DNA of 64,000 bases from Proteiniborus sp. DW1 (GTDB taxonomy: Bacteria > Bacillota > Clostridia > Tissierellales > Proteiniboraceae), in the NCBI RefSeq assembly GCF_900095305.1, contig NZ_FMDO01000056.1, positions 1-64,000 on the forward strand, written 5' to 3'. Numbering within the stretch: the first letter of the stretch is position 1; the number at the start of each line of letters is the position of its first letter. The position numbers and the translations under genes were made by a program. Shown one piece after another: positions 26,941-35,519 of this stretch. The notes beneath the pieces were generated by a model that was given only the letters and a program-made list of their open reading frames with translations, was not told the origin of the DNA and made no database searches.

Positions 26941-28110
26941 ATGGAAAAGATTGTTCTTAAATTCGGCGGAACCTCATTAAGGGATGAAAAATCAAGAGCT
27001 GCTCTACTTAATCATGTAAAAAAGTATAAAAATAATGGTTATCAAATCATTGTTGTTGTTTCAGCTATGGGTAGAGCAGGCGAGCCTTATGCTACTGACT
27101 CATTGATTAGTCTCTTAGCTAATATTAGTGAAGCTATGGATCCAAAGAAAAAAGACCTTATAATGTCCTGTGGAGAAATTATATCTAGTGCTGTCATTGC
27201 ACATCTGTTTGATGTTAATGGCATACCAGCAGAAGCCCTTACAGGCTTTCAAGCAGGGATTTATACTAATAAAACTTTTAATGATAGTGATATTTTACAC
27301 ATTGATACATCCAAAATAACACGTTGCCTAGATGATGGAAAAGTAGTTGTTGTAGCTGGCTTTCAAGGTATAACAGAAGACATGGAAATAACTACCTTAG
27401 GTCGAGGCGGAAGTGATATTACAGCTGTTGCATTAGGTGGGTATTTGAATGCTAAGATAGTTGATATATTTACTGATGTTCCCGGTGTAGCAGTAATAGA
27501 TCCTCATATAATTTCATATACAAGTTATCAGAAAAAAATTTCTTATTCAAATATGTATAAGCTGGCTTGTAATGGTACAAAAGTCATTCATCCAAGGGCA
27601 GTGTCTACAGCTGAAAAGTTTAATATACCTATTTGTGTACGCTCTACCTTTTGTGAAAATTCAGGAACACTTATCTTTAATTATGAAAATCAAAACGAAA
27701 GCATAATAGGGATTTCAATAGACAAAGACTATACATATAGTAAAATAGAAAAAACACAGGAAAATAATATAACTTTCCCTAACAATACTTCAATATTGCA
27801 CAAAGATAAAGAAGATTTTATAAGCTTATATTATAGTAATAATAATTTCATAAAAAATATTGAAGAGAGTATGGCTACCATATACAAATATCCTGTCACT
27901 AAGATAATGATGCTTTACAACTCTAGACTTAGAGATACTATTAAAACTGACTTAGAAAATAGTTTTTCAGAAGTTAAATTATCTCCATTAGACATTTTCT
28001 GGTTTGATGATAATGTAACACTATTTGTACACAATAATGATATAAGTGTATTTGCTGAAGTTCTTTACAAGATTTATAATGGCTATAGTTCACATTTATC
28101 TAATATATAA
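26941..28110 (+). CDS. Aspartate kinase family protein with divergent C-terminus
   Basis: The N-terminal ~240 residues are a clear amino-acid-kinase domain of the aspartokinase type: KFGGTS at residues 7-12, VVVSAMGRAGEPYATD, GRGGSDITAVALG, and FTDVPGV for substrate binding. It would phosphorylate aspartate, opening lysine, threonine and methionine synthesis. The C-terminal ~145 residues, where paired ACT domains normally sit, are weakly conserved and rich in Asn, Lys and Tyr. Feedback control may therefore differ or be lost. No other pathway genes adjoin it. The ATG follows AGGATGGTAAT. Confidence 0.85.
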   Translation: MEKIVLKFGGTSLRDEKSRAALLNHVKKYKNNGYQIIVVVSAMGRAGEPYATDSLISLLANISEAMDPKKKDLIMSCGEIISSAVIAHLFDVNGIPAEALTGFQAGIYTNKTFNDSDILHIDTSKITRCLDDGKVVVVAGFQGITEDMEITTLGRGGSDITAVALGGYLNAKIVDIFTDVPGVAVIDPHIISYTSYQKKISYSNMYKLACNGTKVIHPRAVSTAEKFNIPICVRSTFCENSGTLIFNYENQNESIIGISIDKDYTYSKIEKTQENNITFPNNTSILHKDKEDFISLYYSNNNFIKNIEESMATIYKYPVTKIMMLYNSRLRDTIKTDLENSFSEVKLSPLDIFWFDDNVTLFVHNNDISVFAEVLYKIYNGYSSHLSNI

Positions 28111-28167
28111 TTAGTTTATTATAGTTGTCCTCCTATTAAGGGTTCATCACTTAATCTAATATATAAA

Positions 28168-28229
28168 TAAAAATAGGATTATTGGTATGAAATCAATCTG
28201 TGAATGACAATACCAATAATCCTATTTTT
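28168..28229. terminator. Bidirectional intrinsic terminator
   Basis: AAAATAGGATTATTGGTAT pairs perfectly with ATACCAATAATCCTATTTT, followed by a T-run on the plus strand and an A-run (T on the minus strand) at the other side. It separates the convergent aspartokinase and DMT transporter genes. Confidence 0.85.
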
Positions 28230-28231
28230 TT

Positions 28232-29137
28232 CTATTCAAACATCCCAAGTATAAATATACCTATCATAACAACAGCAATTACTGCATATTGCTTAAATGT
28301 TAACTTCTCCTTAAGGAAAATCCTTCCTAATATAACCGAAACTATACTATAAGACGCAATCATTGGTGCTACCACAACTGAGTTTGTATCTAGTGCATAA
28401 ACATAGAAAAACTGTCCTGCTGTTTCAAATATTGCAGCCAATGCCTTATCCTTTTCTTTAAAAATCTCAAATTTTTGTTTTTTAATAGCCACAATATAAA
28501 TTAGAGCTAGAATTCCACAGATAAGAAATGTTAATTCATATGAGATTAGAGCTTCTTCTGGACTCATAAGATTACTAAGGTAAACATCATCTAAAAAGGT
28601 TCCTAGTGCATCTATTACTGCATAGAGTATGGGGAATATAAGTGCTACTGCACCTAATTTGTATTTCCTATCTATAAATATTTTATTCTGCTTCGCTTCT
28701 TCCTCAGCTAACTTTCTTTGAATAATAGAAATTGCAATAAGACCAAGCGTTATCATTGACACTCCAACAAGCTGCATTGCATTCATTGTTTTGCCTAAAA
28801 CTATAAAGGCGAGTATTCCTGCTATGGCTCCTGAAGTATTACTTACAGGTGAGTTAATGGAAACCTCAAGATATCTGAGTCCCACATATCCTAAAGCCAT
28901 TGATAATATATACATGGAAGAAACGGGCAGATATTTTATAATGTTAAATACATCAAACTGCCAATCCATCTTGTTTAGTTCAAATACAGCTTGTATTCCC
29001 ATAACCAAACCAACCATAATGACTATCCTTAGATGACTGTATCTATCCTTAGGGTCAGTACCCTTTTTATAAAAAAGATCAGCTGTTCCCCAAAAAAGTA
29101 TTGTAAATACTGCGGCTATGTACCATGAAAAAATCAT
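28232..29137 (-). CDS. DMT-superfamily (EamA-type) transporter
   Basis: The 301-residue protein has about ten hydrophobic helices in two EamA repeats. The second repeat ends in the typical PMIASYSIVSVILGRIFLKEKLT segment. Family members export amino acids or other metabolites, or import small solutes; the substrate here cannot be read. The ATG is preceded by AAGGAGGAAATT. A shared bidirectional terminator follows the stop almost directly. It is divergent from the cupin gene. Confidence 0.85.
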   Translation of the reverse strand: MIFSWYIAAVFTILFWGTADLFYKKGTDPKDRYSHLRIVIMVGLVMGIQAVFELNKMDWQFDVFNIIKYLPVSSMYILSMALGYVGLRYLEVSINSPVSNTSGAIAGILAFIVLGKTMNAMQLVGVSMITLGLIAISIIQRKLAEEEAKQNKIFIDRKYKLGAVALIFPILYAVIDALGTFLDDVYLSNLMSPEEALISYELTFLICGILALIYIVAIKKQKFEIFKEKDKALAAIFETAGQFFYVYALDTNSVVVAPMIASYSIVSVILGRIFLKEKLTFKQYAVIAVVMIGIFILGMFE

Positions 29138-29302
29138 AATTTCCTCCTTGTTATAAATTTAGGTTTAGCAATATTATTTTAGAGGCATTCTTGCACATTG
29201 TCAACAAAAAAAGAATTATTACCATGAAATACATATCCTATTAAAGCACATCTCCTAAAATTCAGCATAAGATAAAATATAACCAAGAAAGGTGGGAGCA
29301 AT

Positions 29303-29863
29303 ATGAACAATTATTATAGTCCCTATCCATGCCCTTATTACAATAGTACACAAATGTATGCTTCTAATATATATAATCCTTACGGCATATATCCATACCC
29401 TAACTGGTCATACTTCCCCGTGTATAACCCTAACCTCTGGAATCACATTATAAACTTGAGAGATTATGGCCCAGAGCCTTTTGTAGTAAATATTGAAGAA
29501 GCTACTGAACAAAATACTAATTTCCGTCTAGCATTATGGACAGGTAAGCATTTACAGTTAACCTTAATGAGTATTGGTGTTGGAGAGGACATAGGTTTAG
29601 AAATGCATCCTAACGTTGATCAATTTATACGCATTGAAGAGGGTGAGGGTATTGTTAGAATGGGTGATAGAAGAGACAACTTAGACTTTCAAGCAAGGGT
29701 TTATGATGATTTCGTAATCATAATACCTGCTGGCAAATGGCACAATCTAATCAATACTGGTCGTAAACCAATAAAACTATATTCAATTTATGCACCACCA
29801 GAGCATCCACATGGAACAATCCATGAGACTAAAAAGGATGCTGAGGAGGACCATAACCATTAA
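29303..29863 (+). CDS. Cupin-domain protein with Tyr/Pro/Asn-rich N-terminal tail
   Basis: The C-terminal ~120 of 186 residues form a cupin barrel. The metal site is suggested by EMHPNVDQF ... EGEG in motif 1 and PAGKWHNLIN in motif 2. The first ~45 residues are of very unusual composition: 12 Tyr, about 9 Pro and several Asn, in NYYSPYPCPYYN-like repeats. This resembles spore-coat or surface proteins, so a coat-associated cupin is possible but unproven. The extreme C-terminus is His/Asp/Glu-rich (EEDHNH). The ATG follows AAGGTGGGAGCAAT. A strong terminator follows. Confidence 0.8.
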   Translation: MNNYYSPYPCPYYNSTQMYASNIYNPYGIYPYPNWSYFPVYNPNLWNHIINLRDYGPEPFVVNIEEATEQNTNFRLALWTGKHLQLTLMSIGVGEDIGLEMHPNVDQFIRIEEGEGIVRMGDRRDNLDFQARVYDDFVIIIPAGKWHNLINTGRKPIKLYSIYAPPEHPHGTIHETKKDAEEDHNH

Positions 29864-29896
29864 TGCTACAATAATACCTTTTATGAATTCTTTTGA

Positions 29897-29934
29897 TTAG
29901 CCTTCTATACAGCTAGTTTTTATAGAAGGCTTTT
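29897..29934 (+). terminator. Intrinsic terminator after the cupin gene
   Basis: AGCCTTCTATA pairs with TATAGAAGGCT and is followed by TTTTT, 35 bases after the stop codon. Confidence 0.85.
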
Positions 29935-29984
29935 TCAACCCTTTACTAGTATATCAAAATATATATCTTGAATAACTGTGCCCT

Positions 29985-31814
29985 TTATTCTAATTCTACT
30001 ACTCCAGTATTTAATGCATAGTAGCGTCCCTTTTGCTTCATTAACTCGTCATGACTACCACGTTCTATAATTTCTCCATGCTCTAACACCATTATAGCAT
30101 TAGAATCACGTACTGTAGATAGTCTGTGTGCAATGACAAAAGTAGTTCTCCCCTCCATTAATTTATCCATACCTTCTGAGATTAGTTTCTCTGTTCTTGT
30201 ATCTATAGAAGATGTTGCCTCATCAAGTATGAGTATAGCTGGATTAGCAACTGCTGCTCTGGCTATAGAAAGTAGCTGACGTTCTCCTTGAGATAAGTTT
30301 TGACCATCTACTGTAAGCATTGTGTCATAGCCTTGTGGCAGATTTTTTATAAAGTAATGGGCATTAGCAAGCTTAGCTGCTTCTTTTATTTCCTCGTCAG
30401 TAGCATCAAGTCTACCATATCTAATATTATCTGCAATAGTTCCTTCAAATAGATGAACATCCTGAAGTACTACACTCATTGTACTTCTCAAATCATACTT
30501 CTTAATACGTTTTATATCTATTCCGTCGTAAAGTATAGTTCCATCATTTATCTCATAAAATCTATTAATTAAATTTGTAATAGTAGTTTTACCTGCACCA
30601 GTGGAGCCTACAAGTGCAATTTTTTGTCCAGGCTTTGCATAAAGGCTAATGTTCTTTAAAACTGTTTTTTCTGGTAAATAGCCGAAGTCTACATCTTTAA
30701 AGCTAATAAATCCTCTAAGCGGTACTTCCTCGTATTCACCGTTTTCCTTTGGAACTCTCCAAAACATCTTATTTTCTTTTTCATCCTTTACAAGCACAAC
30801 ATCTCCTTTGTCAACTTCCACACCTTCATCTAGTACATTAAATATTCTTTCAGCACCTGCTAAGGCTGCAAAAAGAGTATTTAATTGATTAGATACTTGT
30901 GTCATTGGTCTTGAGATTGTTCTTGTATATTGTAAGAATGATGCTATATTACCTATACTCATTCTTTTCGTTATTACTAGTAAAGCTCCCACCATGGATA
31001 CTAAAGCATAAAGTACATAGGATAAGTTCCCCATAATAGGCATTATCATAGAACCATAAGTAGATGCCTGAGTACTAGCTATACGTAGGTCCTCATTTCT
31101 TCCTTTAAAATTTTCTATAGCTCGATTTTCGTAATTAAAAACTTTAACTACCTTTTGGCCTGACATCATCTCTTCTATATATCCATTCATATCTGCTAAA
31201 GCTGCCTGTTGAATTCTGAAATTCTTAGCTGATTTTTTACCAACATATTTCATAGAATATAGCATAACTATAAGCATAACTATCACTACTACTGTAAGTA
31301 TTGGACTAAGGAGCAGCATCATAGCAAAGGTACCTATTACTGTTACTATTGATATTAAAATCTGTGATACACCTTGTTCCAGAGATTGGGTTAGCATATC
31401 AACATCATTAGTAAATGTAGACATCAGTTCCCCGTGGGAATGGGTATCAAAATATGAAATAGGTAGCTTTTCCATATGTGAAAACATATCTTCACGGATT
31501 TTATGAACAGTTCTTTGTGATAGTCTTACCATGTATAGGTTTCCTAAATATTGACCAAGGGCAATAAATACAACAATCCCGCCCATAATAATAAGATATC
31601 TTACAAATAGAGTCATATCATTTCCTTCAACCAATGTGTCAATAATAGGGCTTAACATACCATTAGCTGCTATCTCTGCAATTGAACCAAGAATAATAAA
31701 GAATATTCCTCCAAAAAATATTGCTTTGTTATATTTAAAGTAGCCAAATAGCCTAACTAAAGTCTTCATTGGATTATTGGGACGTAGCTGTCGATGGCCG
31801 TTTTGTTTTTTCAT
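29985..31814 (-). CDS. ABC exporter half-transporter, consensus-site subunit (paralogue)
   Basis: The 609-residue protein has the same layout as the subunit at 19608-21449: six transmembrane helices, then an ATPase with Walker A GSTGAGKTT, signature LSQGE and Walker B ILILDEATS including the catalytic Glu. A ~30-residue polar insert (VLVKDEKENKMFWRVPKENG) precedes the ATPase domain. It overlaps its upstream partner by 4 bases (ATGA) and ends an operon marR - exporter - exporter. Drug, peptide or lipid export is typical; the substrate is unknown. Confidence 0.88.
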   Translation of the reverse strand: MKKQNGHRQLRPNNPMKTLVRLFGYFKYNKAIFFGGIFFIILGSIAEIAANGMLSPIIDTLVEGNDMTLFVRYLIIMGGIVVFIALGQYLGNLYMVRLSQRTVHKIREDMFSHMEKLPISYFDTHSHGELMSTFTNDVDMLTQSLEQGVSQILISIVTVIGTFAMMLLLSPILTVVVIVMLIVMLYSMKYVGKKSAKNFRIQQAALADMNGYIEEMMSGQKVVKVFNYENRAIENFKGRNEDLRIASTQASTYGSMIMPIMGNLSYVLYALVSMVGALLVITKRMSIGNIASFLQYTRTISRPMTQVSNQLNTLFAALAGAERIFNVLDEGVEVDKGDVVLVKDEKENKMFWRVPKENGEYEEVPLRGFISFKDVDFGYLPEKTVLKNISLYAKPGQKIALVGSTGAGKTTITNLINRFYEINDGTILYDGIDIKRIKKYDLRSTMSVVLQDVHLFEGTIADNIRYGRLDATDEEIKEAAKLANAHYFIKNLPQGYDTMLTVDGQNLSQGERQLLSIARAAVANPAILILDEATSSIDTRTEKLISEGMDKLMEGRTTFVIAHRLSTVRDSNAIMVLEHGEIIERGSHDELMKQKGRYYALNTGVVELE

Positions 31815-33535
31815 TCTCCGACCACTCCTTTCTGCTGTGATTCGTATATCTCCCTATAGATAGGTGATATTTTCAATAAAGTTTTATGGTCTCCGAATGA
31901 TTCTATTTCCCCTTCATGCATTACAATTATTCTGTCAGCATGTTGAATAGAAGAAATTCTTTGAGCAATTATAATTGTAGTTACGTGACCTAACTCTTCT
32001 CTAAAAGCCTGCTGAATTTTTGCATCTGTAGTCATATCTACAGCACTTGTAGAGTCGTCAAGTATTATAATCTTAGGTGACTTTAGCAAAGCCCTAGCAA
32101 TGGTAAGTCTCTGCTTCTGACCACCAGAGAAGTTGTCGCCGCCCTGTTCAACTCTATGGTCTAAGCCATCCTCATACTTTGAAACAAATTCCCAAGCCTG
32201 TGCTTGTTTAAGTACATTTATTATTTGCTCATCTGTAGCATCTTCACTTCCCCATTGCATATTTTCACGAATGGTGCCTGAGAACAATGTATTTTTCTGC
32301 AGAACAAATGCTACTTGATCACGAAGTGCTTTAATATCATATTTTCTAACGTCTATACCTCCAACAGTAATTGAGCCTTCTGTTACATCATATAACCTAG
32401 GTATCAACTGAACTAATGTAGATTTAGAAGAACCAGTAGAACCAATAACGCCAAGAATTTCACCAGATTTTACACTAAAGTTAATATGATTTAATACATT
32501 TTCTTTGCTTCCTGGATAGCGGAAACTAACATTATGGAAACTAATAGAACCATCTTCTAATTTCTCCACAGGCTGATCAATTTCCTTAATCTCTGATTCA
32601 GTATTAAATACCTCAGAAATTCTGCTTACTGAAGCTGAGCCTCTTAATAATTGCATGAAAAACATTGAAATCATCATAAGTGACACCAGAACTTGAGTAA
32701 TATATGTTATGAAGGATATTAACTCTCCACCACCCATTGTTCCTACAGTCACCTGCTTTCCACCAAACCATAGTATTGCTATGATTGTAGAATATATTAT
32801 TAAATTTAAAGCAGGCATAAGTAAAATGATTAGTGAAATTGCTTGAAGTGCTGTATTTCTCAAAAAGTCATTTCTAGCTTTAAATTTTTCTTCCTCATGT
32901 TTTTGTCTATTAAAAGACTTTACAACTCTTATGCCAGTTAAGTTTTCTTGTATGATACTATTTACTCTGTCTACACTAGTCTGTAATTTTAGAAATAGCG
33001 GTCTAGCTTTATACAATATTATACTAATAATTATACCTGTAATTGGTATTGCCACTAGAAATACTCTTGTCAATGACGGATTTATTGTTCTAGCCATAAT
33101 AAGAGCAAATATCATCATAAAGGGAGCCCTTACAGCCATACGCAAACTCATCATAGTAACCTGACCTATAGTATTACAATCATTAGTTAATCTTGTTATA
33201 AGAGAAGATACTGAGAACTTATCAAGATTCGCAAAGGAAAACCCTTGAACTCTCTTAAAAGCCTCTTGTCTGATTTCAGCAGCAAATCCATATCCTGCTC
33301 TAGCTCCAGCAAAAGAGCTAAGTACACCAAAAGTCATGGCAAGTATCGCAGATATTATCATTATAATACCTATTTTCACTATATACTGAATATCCTGATT
33401 TACTATTCCAACATCTACTATTCGTGACATAAGATAAGGAATAATTATATCAGCTAAAACTTCTAGTATCATTAATATAGGGCTAAGAATTGCAAAGACT
33501 AAATATTTTTTCATAAATGGCAATAAATTTTTCAA
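31811..33535 (-). CDS. ABC exporter half-transporter, degenerate-site subunit (paralogue)
   Basis: The 574-residue partner of the downstream subunit has Walker B IIILDDSTS, with Asp in place of the catalytic Glu, and signature FSGGQ, the degenerate-site pattern of heterodimeric exporters. Walker A reads GSTGSSKST, where Ser replaces the usual Gly before the Lys. From memory, this variant occurs in related Firmicute exporters and is probably tolerated. Unlike the paralogue at 21446-23698, it has no large extracytoplasmic insert. It is 11 bases after the marR gene, so it is surely in the same operon. Confidence 0.88.
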   Translation of the reverse strand: MKNLLPFMKKYLVFAILSPILMILEVLADIIIPYLMSRIVDVGIVNQDIQYIVKIGIIMIISAILAMTFGVLSSFAGARAGYGFAAEIRQEAFKRVQGFSFANLDKFSVSSLITRLTNDCNTIGQVTMMSLRMAVRAPFMMIFALIMARTINPSLTRVFLVAIPITGIIISIILYKARPLFLKLQTSVDRVNSIIQENLTGIRVVKSFNRQKHEEEKFKARNDFLRNTALQAISLIILLMPALNLIIYSTIIAILWFGGKQVTVGTMGGGELISFITYITQVLVSLMMISMFFMQLLRGSASVSRISEVFNTESEIKEIDQPVEKLEDGSISFHNVSFRYPGSKENVLNHINFSVKSGEILGVIGSTGSSKSTLVQLIPRLYDVTEGSITVGGIDVRKYDIKALRDQVAFVLQKNTLFSGTIRENMQWGSEDATDEQIINVLKQAQAWEFVSKYEDGLDHRVEQGGDNFSGGQKQRLTIARALLKSPKIIILDDSTSAVDMTTDAKIQQAFREELGHVTTIIIAQRISSIQHADRIIVMHEGEIESFGDHKTLLKISPIYREIYESQQKGVVGE

Positions 33536-33546
33536 ATATATCTCTC

Positions 33547-34002
33547 CTACTCTATTATGTCATCTAAGTCATTATGAATATCCATATTTGTTAAATTATG
33601 ATTTAACTTTGCTAAGACTTCATTAAGCTTTGACAACTCTTCTTGGCTAAAGCCTTTAAACATGTCCTGATATATTTTAACTACATAATCCCTATAGTCA
33701 TCTATCATGGACTTTCCTAATTCTGTTACAACCAGTCTGTTATATCTCATATCTGATTCCAGAGGAACTTGTTCAATCATTTTAAGATTTATTAATCTTT
33801 TAACTGCACCACTCATGGCCCCTTCAGTAAACCTCATTATTTTTGCTAATTCTTTTTGACTTGCATCAGGTTTCTTATCAATAAGCATAGTTAAAAATAA
33901 AAGACCAAAGGTTAGTCCATATTCATCAACTTTATGTTGCAGTATCTGAGTTATCTTTTGATAAGTCTCTCGTAATTGCATTGCTACATCGGTTTCAATC
34001 AT
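33547..34002 (-). CDS. MarR-family transcriptional regulator (paralogue)
   Basis: The 151-residue winged-helix protein has the MarR pattern (SQKELAKIMRFTEGAMSGAVKRLINLKMIEQ; wing S-D-M-R-Y-N-R-L-V-V). It is the first gene of the second MarR/ABC-exporter operon and should repress it. Two direct copies of TACTTTAATGCTAAACTATT upstream, each holding a TTTA-ATGC-TAAA dyad, are likely operators. They differ from the TTAGTCGACTAA boxes of the first locus, so the two operons probably respond separately. Confidence 0.87.
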   Translation of the reverse strand: MIETDVAMQLRETYQKITQILQHKVDEYGLTFGLLFLTMLIDKKPDASQKELAKIMRFTEGAMSGAVKRLINLKMIEQVPLESDMRYNRLVVTELGKSMIDDYRDYVVKIYQDMFKGFSQEELSKLNEVLAKLNHNLTNMDIHNDLDDIIE

Positions 34003-34015
34003 ATTTTACCTCCAT

Positions 34016-34062
34016 TACTTTAATGCTAAACTATTTCTACAATACTTTAATGCTAAACTATT
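34016..34062. promoter_or_regulatory. Twin direct repeat, candidate MarR operator
   Basis: TACTTTAATGCTAAACTATT occurs at 34016-34035 and again, unchanged, at 34043-34062, a 27-base spacing. Each contains the dyad TTTA/TAAA. It starts 14 bases upstream of the marR start codon, where it could overlap a promoter. Confidence 0.6.
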
Positions 34063-34276
34063 ATTTATATCTTGTCAATAAGTGTTTTAAAACTTCTTTA
34101 TGGATAAAAAAATGGTTTTGTAAGAAGAGTTTTATAAGAAGTAATTGATAATGCTTTTATTAGTATCAGCAATTACAACTCTCTTATATAATGGCTTACA
34201 TAATGAAACCCTGTTTATTTTATTGTAAATTAAGTTAGCCCCAGCTTATCTTACAATTAAGAATATAAAGAATTTA

Positions 34277-35269
34277 TTATTTTCCTATGCTGTTGTATAC
34301 ATTCAATGCATCAGTAATATTATACTGTTCAGTATATTGGTTGCCTTTAGCACCAACTGTAATCAGAATATATTCTTTTTTATCCACTTTGGCAAGACTG
34401 GCGAGACATAGACCAGCCTTATCTGTAAACCCTGTTTTTCCCCCTAAAATTTCACCAGTCACAATACTTTGATCGTTGAGTTTGAGTTTTTCAAACATAG
34501 TACTATAAAAGGTTATCCCGTCAGGGTGTTTATTGGTAGGTTGTGTGGAATAACGGGATGACGTAAAAACATCACGATAAGTATCATTTTGCAATGCATA
34601 GCTTAGAAGAATAGCCAAATCTTCAACTGTTGTATAGTGATTTTTATCGTGAAGTCCAGTCGTATTTTTAAAATTAGTATTGGTCATACCTAGTTCTGCT
34701 GCTTTTTGATTCATCATTCTCACAAAAGCTTGCTCAGAACCAGCTACTTGATGTGCAAGCCCTATGCAAGATTCTGCGCCACTAGGAAGCAAAGCTCCGT
34801 ATATTAGGTCAATGGCTCTTACTTTCTCACCTGGCTGGAATCCTGCCATTGATGCATTAGCTTCGTAGAGCCCCTGAAACATAGAATCGGTAAGTTCGAT
34901 CTCTTCCTTCAAATCAGTCAAATTTTCTATTGCAATAATGGCTGTCATCATTTTTGTCAATGAAGCTGGATAAACCCTCCCTTCAATATTTTTTTGCATC
35001 AGAATAGTTTGATCTTTTAAACTTAGTAGAATTGCATTAGGACTATAAAGATTATCTGAAGATATAGAAACAGATATATCAGGTTCTGTGTCTAGCACAG
35101 GAATCTGTACTATATTATCACCATGCTTATTCTCAGACTTATGCTGGTTTTCAGGAGAAATGACAGATTTATAAACAAAAATAGCAATGACAACCACTAT
35201 TGTTAATGTTATAAAACTGCGTAATCTTGTCTTTTTCCTTTTTAATTTTCGTGACATAGTTCGTGACAT
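34277..35269 (-). CDS. D-alanyl-D-alanine carboxypeptidase (peptidase S11 family)
   Basis: The 330-residue protein trims the terminal D-Ala from peptidoglycan stem peptides at the outer membrane face. A very basic N-terminus and one transmembrane helix (~18-34) anchor it. The catalytic motifs are S103-x-x-K106 (ASLTKM), SGA in the place of the usual S-x-N (PSGAES), and KTG (GGKTGFTDKAG). The Asn-to-Ala change in the second motif is a variant worth noting. It lacks the C-terminal domain of PBP5, so it is a short form. AAGGAGATG before the first ATG fixes the start. Confidence 0.85.
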   Translation of the reverse strand: MSRTMSRKLKRKKTRLRSFITLTIVVVIAIFVYKSVISPENQHKSENKHGDNIVQIPVLDTEPDISVSISSDNLYSPNAILLSLKDQTILMQKNIEGRVYPASLTKMMTAIIAIENLTDLKEEIELTDSMFQGLYEANASMAGFQPGEKVRAIDLIYGALLPSGAESCIGLAHQVAGSEQAFVRMMNQKAAELGMTNTNFKNTTGLHDKNHYTTVEDLAILLSYALQNDTYRDVFTSSRYSTQPTNKHPDGITFYSTMFEKLKLNDQSIVTGEILGGKTGFTDKAGLCLASLAKVDKKEYILITVGAKGNQYTEQYNITDALNVYNSIGK

Positions 35270-35404
35270 AATATAACATCTCCTTATTCTGTGATAATAT
35301 TATTTAACCACAGATCAGGAACTTATGTTTGAATTCTAACTTACAAGTTTATTAAAACTTTCTTACTTTTTTCTAACGAAAAAGAGTTTGGAGTTTTGCC
35401 AAAA

Positions 35405-35490
35405 TAAAAACCAACCTAGATAATGGTGTGCTGTCAATATCATTTGTTTATGTGACAATTAACATATCATTATCCAAATTGGTTGCTAAT
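35405..35490 (-). terminator. Likely terminator hairpin after the feo operon
   Basis: CCAACCTAGATAATG and CATTATCCAAATTGGTTG pair over ~45 bases downstream of the UPF0104-like gene stop. The T-run on the minus strand is short, so confidence is limited. Confidence 0.45.
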
Positions 35491-35519
35491 TTTATTTTAT
35501 TTATATTTAAGTAAATTCT

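Noticed and set aside
31811-33535. Inactivating mutation in Walker A (GSTGSSKST)
   Set aside because: As far as I recall, the Ser variant occurs in related heterodimeric exporters; the rest of the gene is intact, so I do not call it damaged.
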